A stretch of 64,000 nucleotides of DNA from Sphingomonadaceae bacterium (GTDB lineage: Bacteria; Pseudomonadota; Alphaproteobacteria; Sphingomonadales; Sphingomonadaceae), in contig JAFAZF010000063.1 in assembly GCA_019239915.1 (NCBI GenBank), positions 62,001 to 126,000 on the forward strand, given 5' to 3'. The translations under genes were made by a program, and so were the position numbers. This document shows positions 18,309-28,686 of the stretch, piece after piece (the first letter of the stretch is position 1; each line of letters opens with the position of its first letter). The notes under the pieces were generated by a model. The model had not been told where the DNA came from, ran no database searches, and saw only the letters and a list, made by a program, of their open reading frames with translations.

Positions 18309-19232
18309 TCAGGTTCGGCGGCGCTCGATGCGCAACAGCCTCCGGAAGCGGCGATCGACCGCATCGCCCGCTTCGCGGATGCGGCGCCAGCCATCGTGGA
18401 GGCGCTGCCCCGCCCCTTCACCCCGCACCACCGCCATGCGCAGCGTCGCATACCGTTTCGGCAGGAGCCGGCGATAGGCCCGACCGCCGGGGACGTTGTA
18501 GATCATGGCGAGCTCGGTCTCGTTGGCGATCAGCCGGTGCGGGTGGCGATCGAGGATCGGCAGGATTGCGAGCGTGTAGGCGATCGGCCCCGTCGTGCGG
18601 ACGACGCCGAGCTTGCCGGTGCCGTCGCGCCACGGCCGATAGCGGTCGATATTGGCAAGCACCGTATCGATCACCGCCTTGAGATAGGGATGGCCGGGGG
18701 CCGCGATCACGTGCCAGTTCTGGAACTCGCCGCCCGGGACATGGGCGAGCTCGCGGTGATGGAGGCTGTAGCCTTCGTGCGGTTCGCCGGGGCCGTTGCG
18801 CCAGCGGCTGAGCAGGAAACGGTCATCCGACCGCAGCACATTGTCGATCGGCGCCGTGAAGCTGCTCTTGATGTCGAGATAGACTCCGCCCTCGCGATAG
18901 ATCAGCAGGTAGCGGAACAGGTCCGCCCGCGCCGCGCCGTACCGGCGATCGATCCGGCGGTAACGCGCGAGGATGTCTGCGCCATAGGCTTCCCCGATAT
19001 ACCGCTCGATATCGGCATCGTCGTAGAGACGATGCGTCCATCCGGGATTACGCGCCTTGAGGTCGTCGACGATCGCGCAGAACGTCTCGGGCAGCTCTCG
19101 CGTCGGGAACGTCTGATGGATGACGCGCGGGATCACCTCACCGGCGGGGACGAACGGCACGAGATCGGGTGGGGGCTGGCGGTTGAGCAACGGATCTCGA
19201 TCGGTCGAACGGTCGGGCGCCGCTCCTAGCAC
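18309..19232 (-). CDS. Glycosyltransferase family 32-like (DXD type)
   Basis: A 307-residue protein of the Gly-transf-sug/OCH1-like group. Visible: IPRVIHQTFPTRELPETF at the N-terminus, PGWTHRLYDDADIERYI, AARADLFRYLLIYREGGVYLDI with the DXD-type metal motif, and SSFTAPIDN. Such enzymes transfer hexoses to surface glycans or proteins. The predicted start is a GTG at 19232. It lies 93 bases downstream of sdhA on the same strand, so read-through from the sdh promoter is possible. Substrate unknown. Confidence 0.82.
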   Translation of the reverse strand: MLGAAPDRSTDRDPLLNRQPPPDLVPFVPAGEVIPRVIHQTFPTRELPETFCAIVDDLKARNPGWTHRLYDDADIERYIGEAYGADILARYRRIDRRYGAARADLFRYLLIYREGGVYLDIKSSFTAPIDNVLRSDDRFLLSRWRNGPGEPHEGYSLHHRELAHVPGGEFQNWHVIAAPGHPYLKAVIDTVLANIDRYRPWRDGTGKLGVVRTTGPIAYTLAILPILDRHPHRLIANETELAMIYNVPGGRAYRRLLPKRYATLRMAVVRGEGAGQRLHDGWRRIREAGDAVDRRFRRLLRIERRRT

Positions 19233-19325
19233 GCACCCTCAGCCAGCCGCATTTCACGGCGGCAACAATGCGGGACTTGCGCTGTGGCGGCCGAGCGCGA
19301 AAGCCTCAGCTCTCGCTCCCGACGA

Positions 19326-21113
19326 TCAATACACCCGCGCCTTCGGCTTGATATAGCTGGCGTCGTCGGTCAGCGTGTATTCGTGGACCGGGCGGTAGTC
19401 GATGCGGACGGCGCCCTTGTCCAACCAGCTAATCGTGTGCTTCATCCAGTTCGCGTCGTCGCGGGTCGGGAAATCTTCCTGCATGTGCGCGCCGCGGCTT
19501 TCCTTGCGGTTGGCGGCGGAATGCATCGTCACCACCGCCTGCGGCAGCATGTTGTCGAGTTCCAGCGTCTCGACGAGATCGGTGTTCCAGATCAGCGAGC
19601 GATCGGAAATGCCGACATCCTGCAGGCGCGCATAGACCTGATCGATCTTGCCCATGCCCTCGCGCAGGGTCTCGGTGGTGCGGAACACCGCGCAGTCCGA
19701 CTGCATGGTGCGCTGCATCTCGTCGCGGATCGCCGCAGTCGGCGAGTTGCCCTTGGCGTTGCGGTAATGGTCGAGCCGCGCGACCGCCCTGTCGTCGGCT
19801 TCCTTGCTGGCGTTGTGGTGCTTGGTGTTGGGCTTGAGGATGTCCGAGATGCGGTGCCCGGTCGCGCGCCCGAAGACAACGAGGTCGATCAGCGAGTTGG
19901 AGCCGAGCCGATTGGCGCCGTGCACCGACACGCAGGCCGCCTCGCCGACCGCGAACAGGCCGGGCACCACCGCGTCGGGATCGCCGTCCTTCAGCGTGAC
20001 GACCTCGCCATGGTAGTTGGTCGGGATGCCGCCCATATTGTAGTGGACGGTCGGCACCACCGGCAGCGGCTGGCGGGTGAGATCGACGTTGGCGAAGATC
20101 TTGCCGGTTTCGGTGATGCCGGGCAGCCGCTCCGCCAGCACCTTCGGATCGATATGATCGAGGTGCAGGAAGATGTGGTCCTTGTTCTTGCCGACGCCGC
20201 GCCCCTCGCGGATCTCCATCGCCATCGAGCGGCTGACGACATCGCGCGAGGCGAGATCCTTCGCGGAAGGCGCATAGCGCTCCATGAAGCGCTCGCCCTC
20301 GGAGTTGGTCAGATATCCGCCCTCGCCGCGCGCGCCCTCGGTGATCAGCACCCCGGCGCCGTAGATGCCGGTCGGGTGGAACTGGACGAACTCCATGTCC
20401 TGGAGCGGGAGCCCGGCGCGGAGCACCATGCCGTTACCATCGCCCGTGCAGGTGTGGGCGGAGGTCGCCGAGAAGTAGCAGCGGCCGTAGCCGCCGGTCG
20501 CGAGCACGACCGCGTGGCTGCGAAAGCGGTGGATGGTGCCGTCTTCCATGCACAGCGCGATGACGCCGCGACATTCGCCGTTCTCGAAGATCAGATCCAG
20601 CGCGAAATATTCGACGAAGAAGTCGGCATCGTACTTCAGGCTCTGCTGGTAGAGCGAGTGCAGCATGGCGTGGCCGGTGCGATCGGCGGCGGCGCAGGTG
20701 CGCTGCACGGGCGGGCCCTCGCCCATATTCTGCATGTGGCCGCCGAACGGGCGCTGGTAGATGGTGCCGTTGTCGTTGCGGCTGAACGGCACGCCGGCAT
20801 GCTCGAGCTCGATCACCGCGGCGGGCGCCTCGCGCACCATATACTCGATCGCGTCCTGGTCGCCGAGCCAGTCCGACCCCTTGACGGTGTCGTACATGTG
20901 CCAGGTCCAGTGATCGGGCGAGTTGTTACCGAGGCTCGCGGCGATGCCGCCCTGAGCGGCGACGGTATGGCTGCGCGTCGGGAAAACCTTGGTGATGCAG
21001 GCGGTCTTCAGCCCGCTCTCGGCAATGCCCATCGTCGCGCGCAGGCCCGACCCGCCGGCACCGACGACGACCGCATCGTAGACATGGTCGATGATCTGAT
21101 AGGCTTGCGTCAT
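19326..21113 (-). CDS. sdhA: Succinate dehydrogenase flavoprotein subunit
   Basis: A 595-residue subunit that oxidises succinate to fumarate. FAD-binding [18 protein letters not shown]; the covalent-FAD His in [16 protein letters not shown]; the active-site region [21 protein letters not shown]; and [19 protein letters not shown] near the C-terminal domain. The ATG shares one base with the sdhD stop. sdhB does not follow directly; see the glycosyltransferase genes at 16.0-19.2 kb. Confidence 0.98.
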   Translation of the reverse strand: MTQAYQIIDHVYDAVVVGAGGSGLRATMGIAESGLKTACITKVFPTRSHTVAAQGGIAASLGNNSPDHWTWHMYDTVKGSDWLGDQDAIEYMVREAPAAVIELEHAGVPFSRNDNGTIYQRPFGGHMQNMGEGPPVQRTCAAADRTGHAMLHSLYQQSLKYDADFFVEYFALDLIFENGECRGVIALCMEDGTIHRFRSHAVVLATGGYGRCYFSATSAHTCTGDGNGMVLRAGLPLQDMEFVQFHPTGIYGAGVLITEGARGEGGYLTNSEGERFMERYAPSAKDLASRDVVSRSMAMEIREGRGVGKNKDHIFLHLDHIDPKVLAERLPGITETGKIFANVDLTRQPLPVVPTVHYNMGGIPTNYHGEVVTLKDGDPDAVVPGLFAVGEAACVSVHGANRLGSNSLIDLVVFGRATGHRISDILKPNTKHHNASKEADDRAVARLDHYRNAKGNSPTAAIRDEMQRTMQSDCAVFRTTETLREGMGKIDQVYARLQDVGISDRSLIWNTDLVETLELDNMLPQAVVTMHSAANRKESRGAHMQEDFPTRDDANWMKHTISWLDKGAVRIDYRPVHEYTLTDDASYIKPKARVY

Positions 21114-21508
21114 CAGCCGGCCACTCCCAGGGGCGCGAAGGCGATCCGAAGGATCGAGAAGATGGCGAGCGCGGCGCCGGCGATCACGTAGAAGTTGAGC
21201 GCGATGAGCGCGGCGACCTTCGAGCCTTCCTCATGGACATAGTCCTCGATGAAGACCTGCAGCCCGAGGCGGAAGTGCCAGAAGGTCGAAACCACGAGGA
21301 GCAGCATCGGCACGCTCGCGAGCGGCGAGTGCAGCCAGGCGAACACCAGCTTGTACCCGAGGTTCGGCAGCCGCAGCAGCGACACCAGGAACCACAGCAC
21401 CAGCAGCAGATTGCCGACCGCGGTGACGCGCTGCAGCCACCAATGATGGACGCCGCTCTTGGCGGAGCCCAAGCCGCGGACGCGGCCGATACCCGTTCCC
21501 GAACCCAT
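21113..21508 (-). CDS. sdhD: Succinate dehydrogenase membrane anchor subunit
   Basis: A 131-residue anchor with three membrane helices, approximately residues 28-48, 57-80 and 98-122. It helps bind haem b and ubiquinone with SdhC; the second helix region contains a candidate haem-ligand His ([19 protein letters not shown]). It lies six bases after sdhC and overlaps sdhA by one base. The Gly-rich start ([17 protein letters not shown]) is typical for sphingomonad SdhD. Confidence 0.93.
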   Translation of the reverse strand: MGSGTGIGRVRGLGSAKSGVHHWWLQRVTAVGNLLLVLWFLVSLLRLPNLGYKLVFAWLHSPLASVPMLLLVVSTFWHFRLGLQVFIEDYVHEEGSKVAALIALNFYVIAGAALAIFSILRIAFAPLGVAG

Positions 21509-21514
21509 ATGCCG

Positions 21515-21958
21515 TCAGCCCCGCGCGAGGATCACCGCCCAGAACAGGACGGTGAGGATCAGCGAGCCCAGGATCGTCGCGATCGCAGCGCTCTTGTTGG
21601 TCTTGAGCTCGTAGCCGGCGCCGATGTCCATGACGAAGTGGCGCAAGCCGGAAAGCATGTGCTGGAAGAAGCTCCAGCTCAGCCCGACCAGGACGAGCGC
21701 GGGCAGCCAGTTGAGCCGCGCCGGTCCCATCGGCATGCCGTCCGGGCCGATCGGCGGATTGTGCGTCATCAGGTCGATGAAGCGCGCATAGCTGTCCGGC
21801 CCGCTCGCGAGCGCGACCAGCCACCAGATCAGGATAACGCCGCCGCCGATCGCCATCGCCGTGCCGGTGGCACGGTGCAGGATCGAAACCAGCATATGCG
21901 GTCCCCATCGCCAGATCGTCAGATGCGGCGAGAGCGGGCGAGCCCGGTTGCGCGACAT
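21515..21958 (-). CDS. sdhC: Succinate dehydrogenase cytochrome b556 subunit
   Basis: A 147-residue membrane subunit. The N-terminal RPLSPHLTIWRWGPHMLVSILHRATG block is the SdhC signature (quinone-site Ser/Arg region), followed by three membrane helices. The haem-ligand His lies in the FFQHMLSGLRHFVMD segment. The ATG at 21958 follows a GGGGAGG ribosome site. First gene of the sdhCDA run. Confidence 0.95.
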   Translation of the reverse strand: MSRNRARPLSPHLTIWRWGPHMLVSILHRATGTAMAIGGGVILIWWLVALASGPDSYARFIDLMTHNPPIGPDGMPMGPARLNWLPALVLVGLSWSFFQHMLSGLRHFVMDIGAGYELKTNKSAAIATILGSLILTVLFWAVILARG

Positions 21959-22094
21959 TTCGCCTCCCCTGTTGGCCAAGCGCCTCTGTCCCTTAGGGTC
22001 TGAACCGCATCCCTGCAATGGCCGCGACGGCAAGGAATGCAGCCCATGGCGGCACGGCTGCGGCGCGCTGCGCCCACGCCGACGCCTCTCAAGG

Positions 22095-22123
22095 TCAACA
22101 GCCTGTTTACCATTGTCTGTCAA
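22095..22123 (-). promoter_or_regulatory. Possible sdhC promoter
   Basis: A consensus TTGACA -35 on the minus strand (22123-22118) is followed after 17 bases by TGTTGA (22100-22095), a weak -10, about 135 bases before the sdhC start. The -35 is striking; the -10 is not, so this is tentative. Confidence 0.3.
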
Positions 22124-22164
22124 ACAGCCGTTGCAAGAGGGCCGGTAGCAGGGGCGGACGAAGC

Positions 22165-23541
22165 ATGACCGACGAGCACATGTTCAGCGAGGCGATGGCG
22201 TCCGCGCGGCTCGGCGAGACGGCGGTTGCCGCACGGCTTGCCGCTTACAATCCCGATGGCCAGCTCGAGCGCGATCTGCGCACCGTCTGGGCGCGTGCCG
22301 AACACAGCATCATGGCACATGCGCGCAAGCATTGGCAGGCGATGCTGCGCGCCGTTCCGCGCGTGCCCGGTCGCCACTTCGACGCGGATTTCCTGCTCAC
22401 CCACACGCTGGAGAGCATGCGCGATACCTTCGTCGAACCGGTCGATCGAAACTGGGTGCTGGCGATCGCGAACCGCGGCACCGAATTCTATCAGATGCGA
22501 TTGCTCCAGCAGACGCTCGTCGTCACGACATGTGCCGTCTTTTCGGACGTGATCGCCGATGTCGCTCAGGCGTATCGTGACGAGGATCCGGGGTTCGTGC
22601 TGCTCTGCATCGAAACGCTGCATCGGCTGCAACTGATCGAGACGGAGATCATGCAGACCCAGATCAGCGCGATCCGCCGCGCCGAGACTGCGGTCACGCG
22701 CGGCACGGAAGGCTCCGCCTTCCGCAACGAGATTTCGGGGATCCTCAGCAACGCCGTCGCCGACTCGGCCGGCCTGCGCAGCCAGACGAGCGAAGCCTCG
22801 GCATCGGCGCGCGGGATGCTCGGCAAGGCCAGCGAAGTCGCCGCCGCAGCCGAGCAGTCCGCAGTCGCCATGCGCGAAGCCGCGCAGACCGCCGCCGGCC
22901 TCATCCGCGCGATCGAGGACACCCGCTCGGAGGTCGAGATCGCTGCCGGCGTCGCCACCCGCGCGGCCGAACAGTCGGCGCACGCGCTCGACATCACCGA
23001 GGCGCTATCGGGCCATGCTCAGGCGATCGAATCGATTCTCGGGCTGATCCGCGACATCGCCGGCCAGACCAACCTGCTCGCCTTGAACGCGACGATCGAG
23101 GCGGCGCGCGCGGGCGACGCGGGCCGCGGCTTCGCGGTCGTCGCGCAGGAGGTGAAGAGCCTCGCCTCTCAAACCGCGCGCGCCACCGACGACATCGCCG
23201 CCAAGATTTCGGCGATCCAGTCGGCGACACGCCAGACGCTGGACGCCAACGGCTCGATCCGCGACATCGTCGGCGAGGTGCAGAGCTCCGCACAGCGCAT
23301 TCGCGAAACGATGGAAGCGCAGGCGCAGACCGTCACGATGATCACCGCCGCCGTGGACGAGACCGCGCTTGCCGCCGACTCGATGTCGGGCACGATCGCG
23401 TCGATCCGCTCGGATACGGAGAACGTCGCGTCGGACATCGACGAGCTCGGCGAAGGCTTCCGCGCCGTCGACACCCAGCTCGCCAAACTCGAGACGGTCA
23501 CCAGCGAGTTCGTCGCGAAGGTCTCCCAACTCGCGGCATGA
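22165..23541 (+). CDS. Soluble methyl-accepting chemotaxis protein with globin-like sensor domain
   Basis: A 458-residue cytoplasmic chemoreceptor: no membrane segment is visible. Residues ~1-180 are helical and resemble globin-coupled sensors such as HemAT, but at the position where those have the proximal His (usually in a GxxH segment) this protein reads [14 protein letters not shown]. Haem binding is therefore doubtful. The C-terminal half is a standard signalling module with the hairpin tip [20 protein letters not shown] and [20 protein letters not shown]. No chemotaxis genes adjoin it. The ligand is unknown. Confidence 0.85.
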   Translation: MTDEHMFSEAMASARLGETAVAARLAAYNPDGQLERDLRTVWARAEHSIMAHARKHWQAMLRAVPRVPGRHFDADFLLTHTLESMRDTFVEPVDRNWVLAIANRGTEFYQMRLLQQTLVVTTCAVFSDVIADVAQAYRDEDPGFVLLCIETLHRLQLIETEIMQTQISAIRRAETAVTRGTEGSAFRNEISGILSNAVADSAGLRSQTSEASASARGMLGKASEVAAAAEQSAVAMREAAQTAAGLIRAIEDTRSEVEIAAGVATRAAEQSAHALDITEALSGHAQAIESILGLIRDIAGQTNLLALNATIEAARAGDAGRGFAVVAQEVKSLASQTARATDDIAAKISAIQSATRQTLDANGSIRDIVGEVQSSAQRIRETMEAQAQTVTMITAAVDETALAADSMSGTIASIRSDTENVASDIDELGEGFRAVDTQLAKLETVTSEFVAKVSQLAA

Positions 23542-23570
23542 GCGAGTGTCCATTTGACCGCTCAACGCTG

Positions 23571-23644
23571 CGTTCGCACTGAGCGAGGCCGAAGTGCGGT
23601 CGCCGTCCCGCGTGGCCTTCGATTGCGCTCAGGCCGAACGGAGG
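23571..23644. repeat. REPIN-like inverted pair (copy 2)
   Basis: GCGTTCGCACTGAGCGAGGC plus CGAAG at 23571-23595 and the inverted CCTTCGATTGCGCTCAGGCC plus GAACGG about 23614-23639, in the gap between the convergent chemoreceptor and prolyl oligopeptidase genes. Confidence 0.65.
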
Positions 23645-23658
23645 CGGTGAAGGGCTCC

Positions 23659-25776
23659 CTACTCGGGCACCTTCAGCCCCGACCAGCGCGCCGCGAACGC
23701 CCACATGTCGGCATATTCCGCGATCTTCTTGTCGGTCGGCTTGCCAGAGCCGTGGCCCGCGCGGGTCTCGATCCGGATCAGGTGCGGCTTGTCGCCGATG
23801 TCGGCATGCTGGAGCGCGGCGGCATATTTGAAGCTGTGGCCGGGCACGACGCGATCGTCCGTATCCGCGGTCATCACCAGGATCGCAGGATAGGCGGCGC
23901 CCGAGCGGACGTTCTGATAGGGTGAATAGGTGCGCAGCGTGCCGTAGTCGGCCTGCTTCTCAGGGAACCCGTAGTCGTCGGTCCAGTAGCGGCCGGCGGT
24001 GAATTGGTCGAAGCGCAGCATGTCCATCACGCCGACCTCAGGGAGCGCCGCTGCGAACAGGTCGGGCCGCTGGTTCGTCACCGCGCCGATAAGCAGGCCG
24101 CCGTTCGAGCCGCCGTTGATGACCAATCCGTCCTTGGCGGCGATGCCCGCCGACTTCAGATATTCGCCCGCGGCGATGAAGTCGTCGAACACGTTCTGCT
24201 TGTGCGCGAGCCGGCCGGCGTCGTGCCACGCCTTGCCATATTCGCCGCCGCCCCGGATGTTGGCGACCGCATAGGCGCCGCCCATCTCGACCCAACCGAG
24301 CACCGCAGGGCTGAAGCCGGGCGTCAGCGAGATGTTGAAGCCGCCATAGCCGTAGAGGATCGTCGGCACCGGACCCTTCGCATCCTTGCGGCGCACGACG
24401 AACATCGGCACGCGCGTGCCGTCCTTCGACGTGTAGAAGACCTGATCGACCTTGTAGTCCTCGGGATCGAACGCGACCTTGGGCTTGGCGAACACGATCG
24501 CGCGGTTGTGCGCGCTGTCGTAGCGTAGGATCCAGGTCGGATAATTGTAGCTGGTGAAGGAGAAGAAGGTCTCCGGATCGCCAGCCTGCCCGTCGAAACC
24601 ATCGACGCTGCCGATCGCGGGGATCGGCACCGTACCGACGGGCTTGCCGTCGAGCGCGAACAGCTTCGCCTCGCTCTTCGCGTCGACGAGATAGGAGGCG
24701 ATCAGCCGCGCGCCGACTAGGCTCGCGCTGTCGAGCTTGGATGGGCCCTCCGGCACGATCTCGCGCGGCGTCGCGGTGGCGGCCGCGGCGTCCATCGCGA
24801 CGATCTTCTGGCGCGGCGCATCCTTGTCGGTGACGAGATAGAAGGTCGCGCCATCGTTGCCGGCAAGCGACCAGTTGTTGTCGAACCCCTTGATGATCGT
24901 GCGCGGCTTCCAGTCCGGCGCGGCGAGATCGACGACCGTCACCTGATAGCGATCGTCGGTGCCCTCGGAGGATTTGATGAACAGCCAGCGGCCGTCACGC
25001 GTGGTCGTGGCGTCATGGTTGAGCTTCGGCTGATCCGGCGTCGAGAACACCAGGCGGTCGGCGGACTGCGGCGTGCCGAGCGCGTGATAGAAGACCTGAT
25101 GATCGAGGTTGAGCGTCTGATATTCGGCCGCCGCCTTGGGCTCGGGAAAGCGCGAGTAGAAGAAGCCCCTGCCCGCCGCGTCCCAGCCGAGATTGCTGAA
25201 CTTCGCCCAATGCACCTCGTCGGGCAGGACATTGCCGGTGGCGACGTCGAGCACGCGCAGCGTTCGCCAGTCGGTGCCGCCGTCCTGTACCGCATAGACG
25301 AGGTGCGTGCCATCGCGGCTCGGCTCCCACTCGGCGAGCGCGGTGGCGCCGTCCGTCGCCCAGGCGTTGGGATCGATCAACAACCGGTCGGGCCCGGTCA
25401 GGCTGTCGCGGACATAGAGCACGGACTGGTTCTGGAGGCCGCTGTTCTTGAGGAAGAAGTAGCGGCCGCCGCGCTTGAGCGGCACGCCGACGCGCTCATA
25501 GTTCCAGAGCGCCTTGAGCCGCGCCGCGATCGCTGCGCGGCCTGGCAGCGCATCGAGAAAGCTCCGGGTGAGCCCGTTCTCCGCCTCGACCCACGCCTTG
25601 ACCTTGGGATCGGCACGGACGTCGTTCTCGAGCCAGCGATACGGATCGGCGACCGCCTCGCCGAAATGCTGCTCAACAACCGGTCCGCGTTCGGTCGGCG
25701 GATAGGCGATCGGGGCGGCGGTGGCGGCGGCTGACATGGCGAGAGCACTCACGAAACGAACGAACGAGCGGGGCAT
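23659..25776 (-). CDS. Prolyl oligopeptidase family serine peptidase (S9A), secreted
   Basis: A 705-residue peptidase cleaving short peptides after Pro. An N-terminal signal peptide (MPRSFVRFVSALAMSAAATAA) points to the periplasm. A beta-propeller region follows (YRWLENDVRADPKVKAWVEAE at its start). The alpha/beta hydrolase domain has nucleophile Ser in GGSNGG near residue 558, Asp in TDDRVVPGHS and His in RAGHGSGKP. The ATG at 25776 was chosen because it gives the signal peptide and is preceded by GGAGGG. It is read in the same direction as rplQ but isolated from it by a terminator. Confidence 0.93.
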   Translation of the reverse strand: MPRSFVRFVSALAMSAAATAAPIAYPPTERGPVVEQHFGEAVADPYRWLENDVRADPKVKAWVEAENGLTRSFLDALPGRAAIAARLKALWNYERVGVPLKRGGRYFFLKNSGLQNQSVLYVRDSLTGPDRLLIDPNAWATDGATALAEWEPSRDGTHLVYAVQDGGTDWRTLRVLDVATGNVLPDEVHWAKFSNLGWDAAGRGFFYSRFPEPKAAAEYQTLNLDHQVFYHALGTPQSADRLVFSTPDQPKLNHDATTTRDGRWLFIKSSEGTDDRYQVTVVDLAAPDWKPRTIIKGFDNNWSLAGNDGATFYLVTDKDAPRQKIVAMDAAAATATPREIVPEGPSKLDSASLVGARLIASYLVDAKSEAKLFALDGKPVGTVPIPAIGSVDGFDGQAGDPETFFSFTSYNYPTWILRYDSAHNRAIVFAKPKVAFDPEDYKVDQVFYTSKDGTRVPMFVVRRKDAKGPVPTILYGYGGFNISLTPGFSPAVLGWVEMGGAYAVANIRGGGEYGKAWHDAGRLAHKQNVFDDFIAAGEYLKSAGIAAKDGLVINGGSNGGLLIGAVTNQRPDLFAAALPEVGVMDMLRFDQFTAGRYWTDDYGFPEKQADYGTLRTYSPYQNVRSGAAYPAILVMTADTDDRVVPGHSFKYAAALQHADIGDKPHLIRIETRAGHGSGKPTDKKIAEYADMWAFAARWSGLKVPE

Positions 25777-25819
25777 CGAACCCTCCGAAGCGATTGGATC
25801 GAGCCTAACCAAGCGTGAG

Positions 25820-25851
25820 AAATAGAAAAGGGCCGCCCCGTCGGGCAGCCC
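25820..25851 (-). terminator. Intrinsic terminator of the rpsM-rplQ transcript
   Basis: On the minus strand a GC-rich stem (25851-25830: GGGC-T-GCCC paired with GGGC-G-GCCC around GACG) is followed by CTTTTCTATTTC. It lies about 100 bases beyond the rplQ stop and before the prolyl oligopeptidase start. Confidence 0.7.
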
Positions 25852-25866
25852 CCTTCTTCGCAATCC

Positions 25867-25940
25867 CGTGTCCAGCGAAAGCAGGAACACGAGCCGCACA
25901 CGCAGCGCTGATGGCTTCGTGCTCCTGCTTTCGCAGGAGC
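25867..25940. repeat. Hairpin pair downstream of rplQ, stem GCTCCTGC
   Basis: A perfect GCTCCTGC-TTTC-GCAGGAGC at 25921-25940 and a decayed inverted partner around GTCCAGC-GAAA-GCAGGAAC at 25869-25889, 29 bases apart. Same stem as the set around GIY-YIG copy 1, 20 kb away. Confidence 0.8.
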
Positions 25941-25951
25941 ACATGGCGGCA

Positions 25952-26377
25952 TCAGGCCGCCTCGAACGCCTCTTCGTCCTCGTTCATAATCGGACCCGAA
26001 TCCTGGCCCTTGGCCGATGTGTCGCGGTCGACGAGCTCGATGATCGCGATCTGCGAAGCGTCGGAGGCGCGGATGCCGGCCTTGATGATGCGGGTATAGC
26101 CGCCGTTTCGCGAAGCGTAGCGCGGTGCCAGCTCCTCGAACAGCTTGGTCAGCTGCGCATCGTCGAGCAGGCGGCTGTGCGCGAGGCGGCGGTTGGCGAG
26201 GCCGCCATGCTTGGCGAGCGTGATCAGCTTCTCGACATAAGGGCGAAGCTCCTTCGCCTTGGCCAGGCCGGTCGTGATCTGCTCATGCTTGATGAGCGCC
26301 GCCGCCATGTTGCGCAGCAGCGCCTGGCGATGGCTGGAGGTGCGCTGCAGCTTCCGCTGCCCGACGCGATGACGCAT
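25952..26377 (-). CDS. rplQ: 50S ribosomal protein L17
   Basis: A 141-residue protein of the large subunit. [25 protein letters not shown] is the diagnostic start. After the usual ~117-residue core it has an acidic tail ([21 protein letters not shown]) typical of alphaproteobacteria. It is the last gene of the rpsM-rpsK-rpoA-rplQ run, 150 bases after rpoA; that gap holds a TTTCGTCACCTTTCGG motif. Confidence 0.98.
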   Translation of the reverse strand: MRHRVGQRKLQRTSSHRQALLRNMAAALIKHEQITTGLAKAKELRPYVEKLITLAKHGGLANRRLAHSRLLDDAQLTKLFEELAPRYASRNGGYTRIIKAGIRASDASQIAIIELVDRDTSAKGQDSGPIMNEDEEAFEAA

Positions 26378-26527
26378 GATCTCAATCCTTCATGTTCGTC
26401 CGGGCGCCGTACGAGGTACGCCCGGCCAGGCGGCTGGAAAGGAGCGCCGCCCAAGCTCCGAAAGGTGACGAAAGTAACGGAATGTCGACCCAACGCGTCG
26501 TCCGGACGTGCCGGACACGCGACGAAA

Positions 26528-27592
26528 TCAATATTCCTGTTCGAGCTTCTTCGCCATTTCCTCGATGTTCTCGGGCGGCCAGCCCGGGATTTCCATGCCC
26601 AGCCGGAGCCCCATCGAGGCGAGCACTTCCTTGATCTCGTTCAAGGACTTGCGGCCGAAGTTCGGCGTGCGCAGCATCTCCGCCTCGGTCTTCTGCACGA
26701 GATCGCCGATGTAGATGATGTTGTCGTTCTTCAGGCAGTTGGCCGAACGCACCGACAGCTCGAGCTCGTCGACCTTCTTGAGCAGGTAACGGTTGAGCTG
26801 GTTGGTGTCGCTCTCGACCTCGGCGTGCGCGCCCGGCATCGCCGGCAGCCCGATCGGCGCCGACGGCGCGACCGGCATGCCTTCGTCGAAGTGGACGAAG
26901 AGCTGGAGCTGATCCTGCAGGATGCGCGCGGCATAGGCGAGCGCGTCCTCGGGGCTCACCGTGCCGTCGGTCTCGATCGTGATCGTGAGCTTGTCATAGT
27001 CGAGCTCCTGCCCGACGCGCGTGTTCTCGACCTTGTACGCGACCTGGCGCACCGGAGAGTAGAGCGCGTCGACCGGGATCAAGCCGATCGGCGCGTCGAC
27101 CGGACGGTTGGCGGCGGCGGGCACGTAGGCGCGGCCGACATCGGCGGTGAGCTCCATGTTGAGCGTCGCGCCCTCGTCGAGATGACACACGACGAGGTTC
27201 GGGTTCATCACCTCGATGTCGCCGGTGGTGGCGATCATCCCGGCGGTGACCTCGGCAGGGCCGGTCGCGGTGAGCTGGAGGCGCTTCGGCCCCTCGCCCT
27301 GCATACGCAGCGCGATCTGCTTCACGTTGAGGACGATGTCGGTCACGTCCTCGCGCACGCCGGCGAGCGACGAGAATTCATGCAGCACGTTCTCGATCTT
27401 GATCGAGGTGACGGCAGCACCCTGCAGCGACGACAGCAGCACGCGGCGCAGCGCATTGCCCAGCGTGAGGCCGAAGCCCCGCTCCAGCGGCTCGGCGACG
27501 AAGGTCGCGCGGCGGCGCTGATCGCCGCCGGCCTTCTTCTCGAGCCCGTTGGGCTTCTTCATTTCCTGCCAGTTCTTGGCATTGACGGCCAT
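26528..27592 (-). CDS. rpoA: DNA-directed RNA polymerase subunit alpha
   Basis: A 354-residue subunit. The N-terminal assembly domain has [28 protein letters not shown], then the linker. The C-terminal domain contacts UP elements and activators ([22 protein letters not shown] ... [17 protein letters not shown]). Length and order are normal. It follows rpsK with an 83-base gap containing a GC-rich hairpin. Confidence 0.98.
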   Translation of the reverse strand: MAVNAKNWQEMKKPNGLEKKAGGDQRRRATFVAEPLERGFGLTLGNALRRVLLSSLQGAAVTSIKIENVLHEFSSLAGVREDVTDIVLNVKQIALRMQGEGPKRLQLTATGPAEVTAGMIATTGDIEVMNPNLVVCHLDEGATLNMELTADVGRAYVPAAANRPVDAPIGLIPVDALYSPVRQVAYKVENTRVGQELDYDKLTITIETDGTVSPEDALAYAARILQDQLQLFVHFDEGMPVAPSAPIGLPAMPGAHAEVESDTNQLNRYLLKKVDELELSVRSANCLKNDNIIYIGDLVQKTEAEMLRTPNFGRKSLNEIKEVLASMGLRLGMEIPGWPPENIEEMAKKLEQEY

Positions 27593-27675
27593 GCTATTCC
27601 CCTCGGGGTTGGCACCGCGGCGCGTCCGCCGCGGGCTTGACTATCGTGCGGGCGACGGGCCCGCGACAAAGCAGA

Positions 27676-28065
27676 TCAGACGCGGCGGCGCTTCGACGGG
27701 CGGACACCGTTGTGCGGGATCGGCGTCACGTCGCGGATCGAGGTGATCTGGAAACCGACCGCCTGCAGCGCGCGCAGCGCGCTCTCGCGGCCAGAACCCG
27801 GCCCCTTGACCTCGACCTCGAGCGTACGGACGCCGTGCTCGGCGGCCTTCTTGCCGGCGTCCTCGGCGGCGACCTGCGCGGCGTAGGGCGTCGACTTGCG
27901 GCTGCCCTTGAAGCCCATCATGCCGGCGGACGACCACGCGATGGCGTTGCCCTGCGCGTCGGTGATGGTGATCATCGTATTATTGAAGCTGGCGTTCACG
28001 TGCGCGACGCCGGCGGTGATGTTCTTGCGCTCGCGGCGGCGAAGGCGCTGGGGTTCACGGGACAT
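27676..28065 (-). CDS. rpsK: 30S ribosomal protein S11
   Basis: A 129-residue platform protein of the small subunit. [18 protein letters not shown] and the C-terminal [18 protein letters not shown] are diagnostic. It is separated from rpsM by 96 bases containing two hairpins (28112-28127 region and 28137-28159). Confidence 0.98.
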   Translation of the reverse strand: MSREPQRLRRRERKNITAGVAHVNASFNNTMITITDAQGNAIAWSSAGMMGFKGSRKSTPYAAQVAAEDAGKKAAEHGVRTLEVEVKGPGSGRESALRALQAVGFQITSIRDVTPIPHNGVRPSKRRRV

Positions 28066-28136
28066 CGAAAGATCCTGACCTGTATCTTGTAGCGGACGGC
28101 ACCCGCGCTCTCGCGCGGGCTCGGAGAAGAAGTGGC

Positions 28137-28159
28137 GCGAACGTCCGCAGGACGTTCGC
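28137..28159. repeat. Perfect hairpin between rpsM and rpsK
   Basis: GCGAACGTCC and its reverse complement GGACGTTCGC flank a three-base loop (GCA), two bases after the rpsM stop. No U-run follows, so it is not an obvious terminator. It may be an RNA processing or stability element inside the operon. Confidence 0.6.
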
Positions 28160-28161
28160 TG

Positions 28162-28530
28162 CTACTTCTTCTTACCTGCGATCGGCTTGGCCTTGCCCTT
28201 ACGGGTGCGCGCGTTGGTGTGCGTGCGCTGGCCATGAACCGGCAGGCCCTTGCGGTGGCGCAGGCCGCGATAGCAGGCGAGGTCCATCAGGCGCTTGATG
28301 TTCATCGCCACCGTACGGCGAAGGTCGCCCTCCACCGAATAAGCCGCGTCGATCGTCTCGCGGATCTGGAGAACCTCCTGATCCGATAGCGTGTTGACGC
28401 GGCGGGCCGGTTCGATGCCGAGCTTGGCGGTGATGTCCTTGGCGGTCTTGGGACCGATGCCGTGGATGTAGGTCAGCGCGATCTCGACGCGCTTGTTGTC
28501 CGGGATGTTGACACCCGCGATACGTGCCAT
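28162..28530 (-). CDS. rpsM: 30S ribosomal protein S13
   Basis: A 122-residue head protein that contacts S19 and L5. [26 protein letters not shown] and the C-terminal [25 protein letters not shown] are diagnostic. In most genomes adk or secY lies directly upstream. Here the next upstream gene is a histidine kinase, with gdhA and others before adk, so a separate promoter is needed near 28531-28686. Confidence 0.98.
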   Translation of the reverse strand: MARIAGVNIPDNKRVEIALTYIHGIGPKTAKDITAKLGIEPARRVNTLSDQEVLQIRETIDAAYSVEGDLRRTVAMNIKRLMDLACYRGLRHRKGLPVHGQRTHTNARTRKGKAKPIAGKKK

Positions 28531-28686
28531 GAAATGCGTTCTCCTGCTCCACGGGGCGGCTGGCGGACGCCCCATCTCGTCGCTCGCCCGACCAATCCGG
28601 AAACAGATAACGCGGCAGGCGCGCGAGCGCTGCCGGAAAGTCCGGGTTGCGGGATGCGAGCGAAGTAAGCGCGACTCACCACGCTG

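Noticed and set aside
19284-21191. Long plus-strand frame opposite sdhA
   Set aside because: Shadow of sdhA; no domain, no ribosome site.
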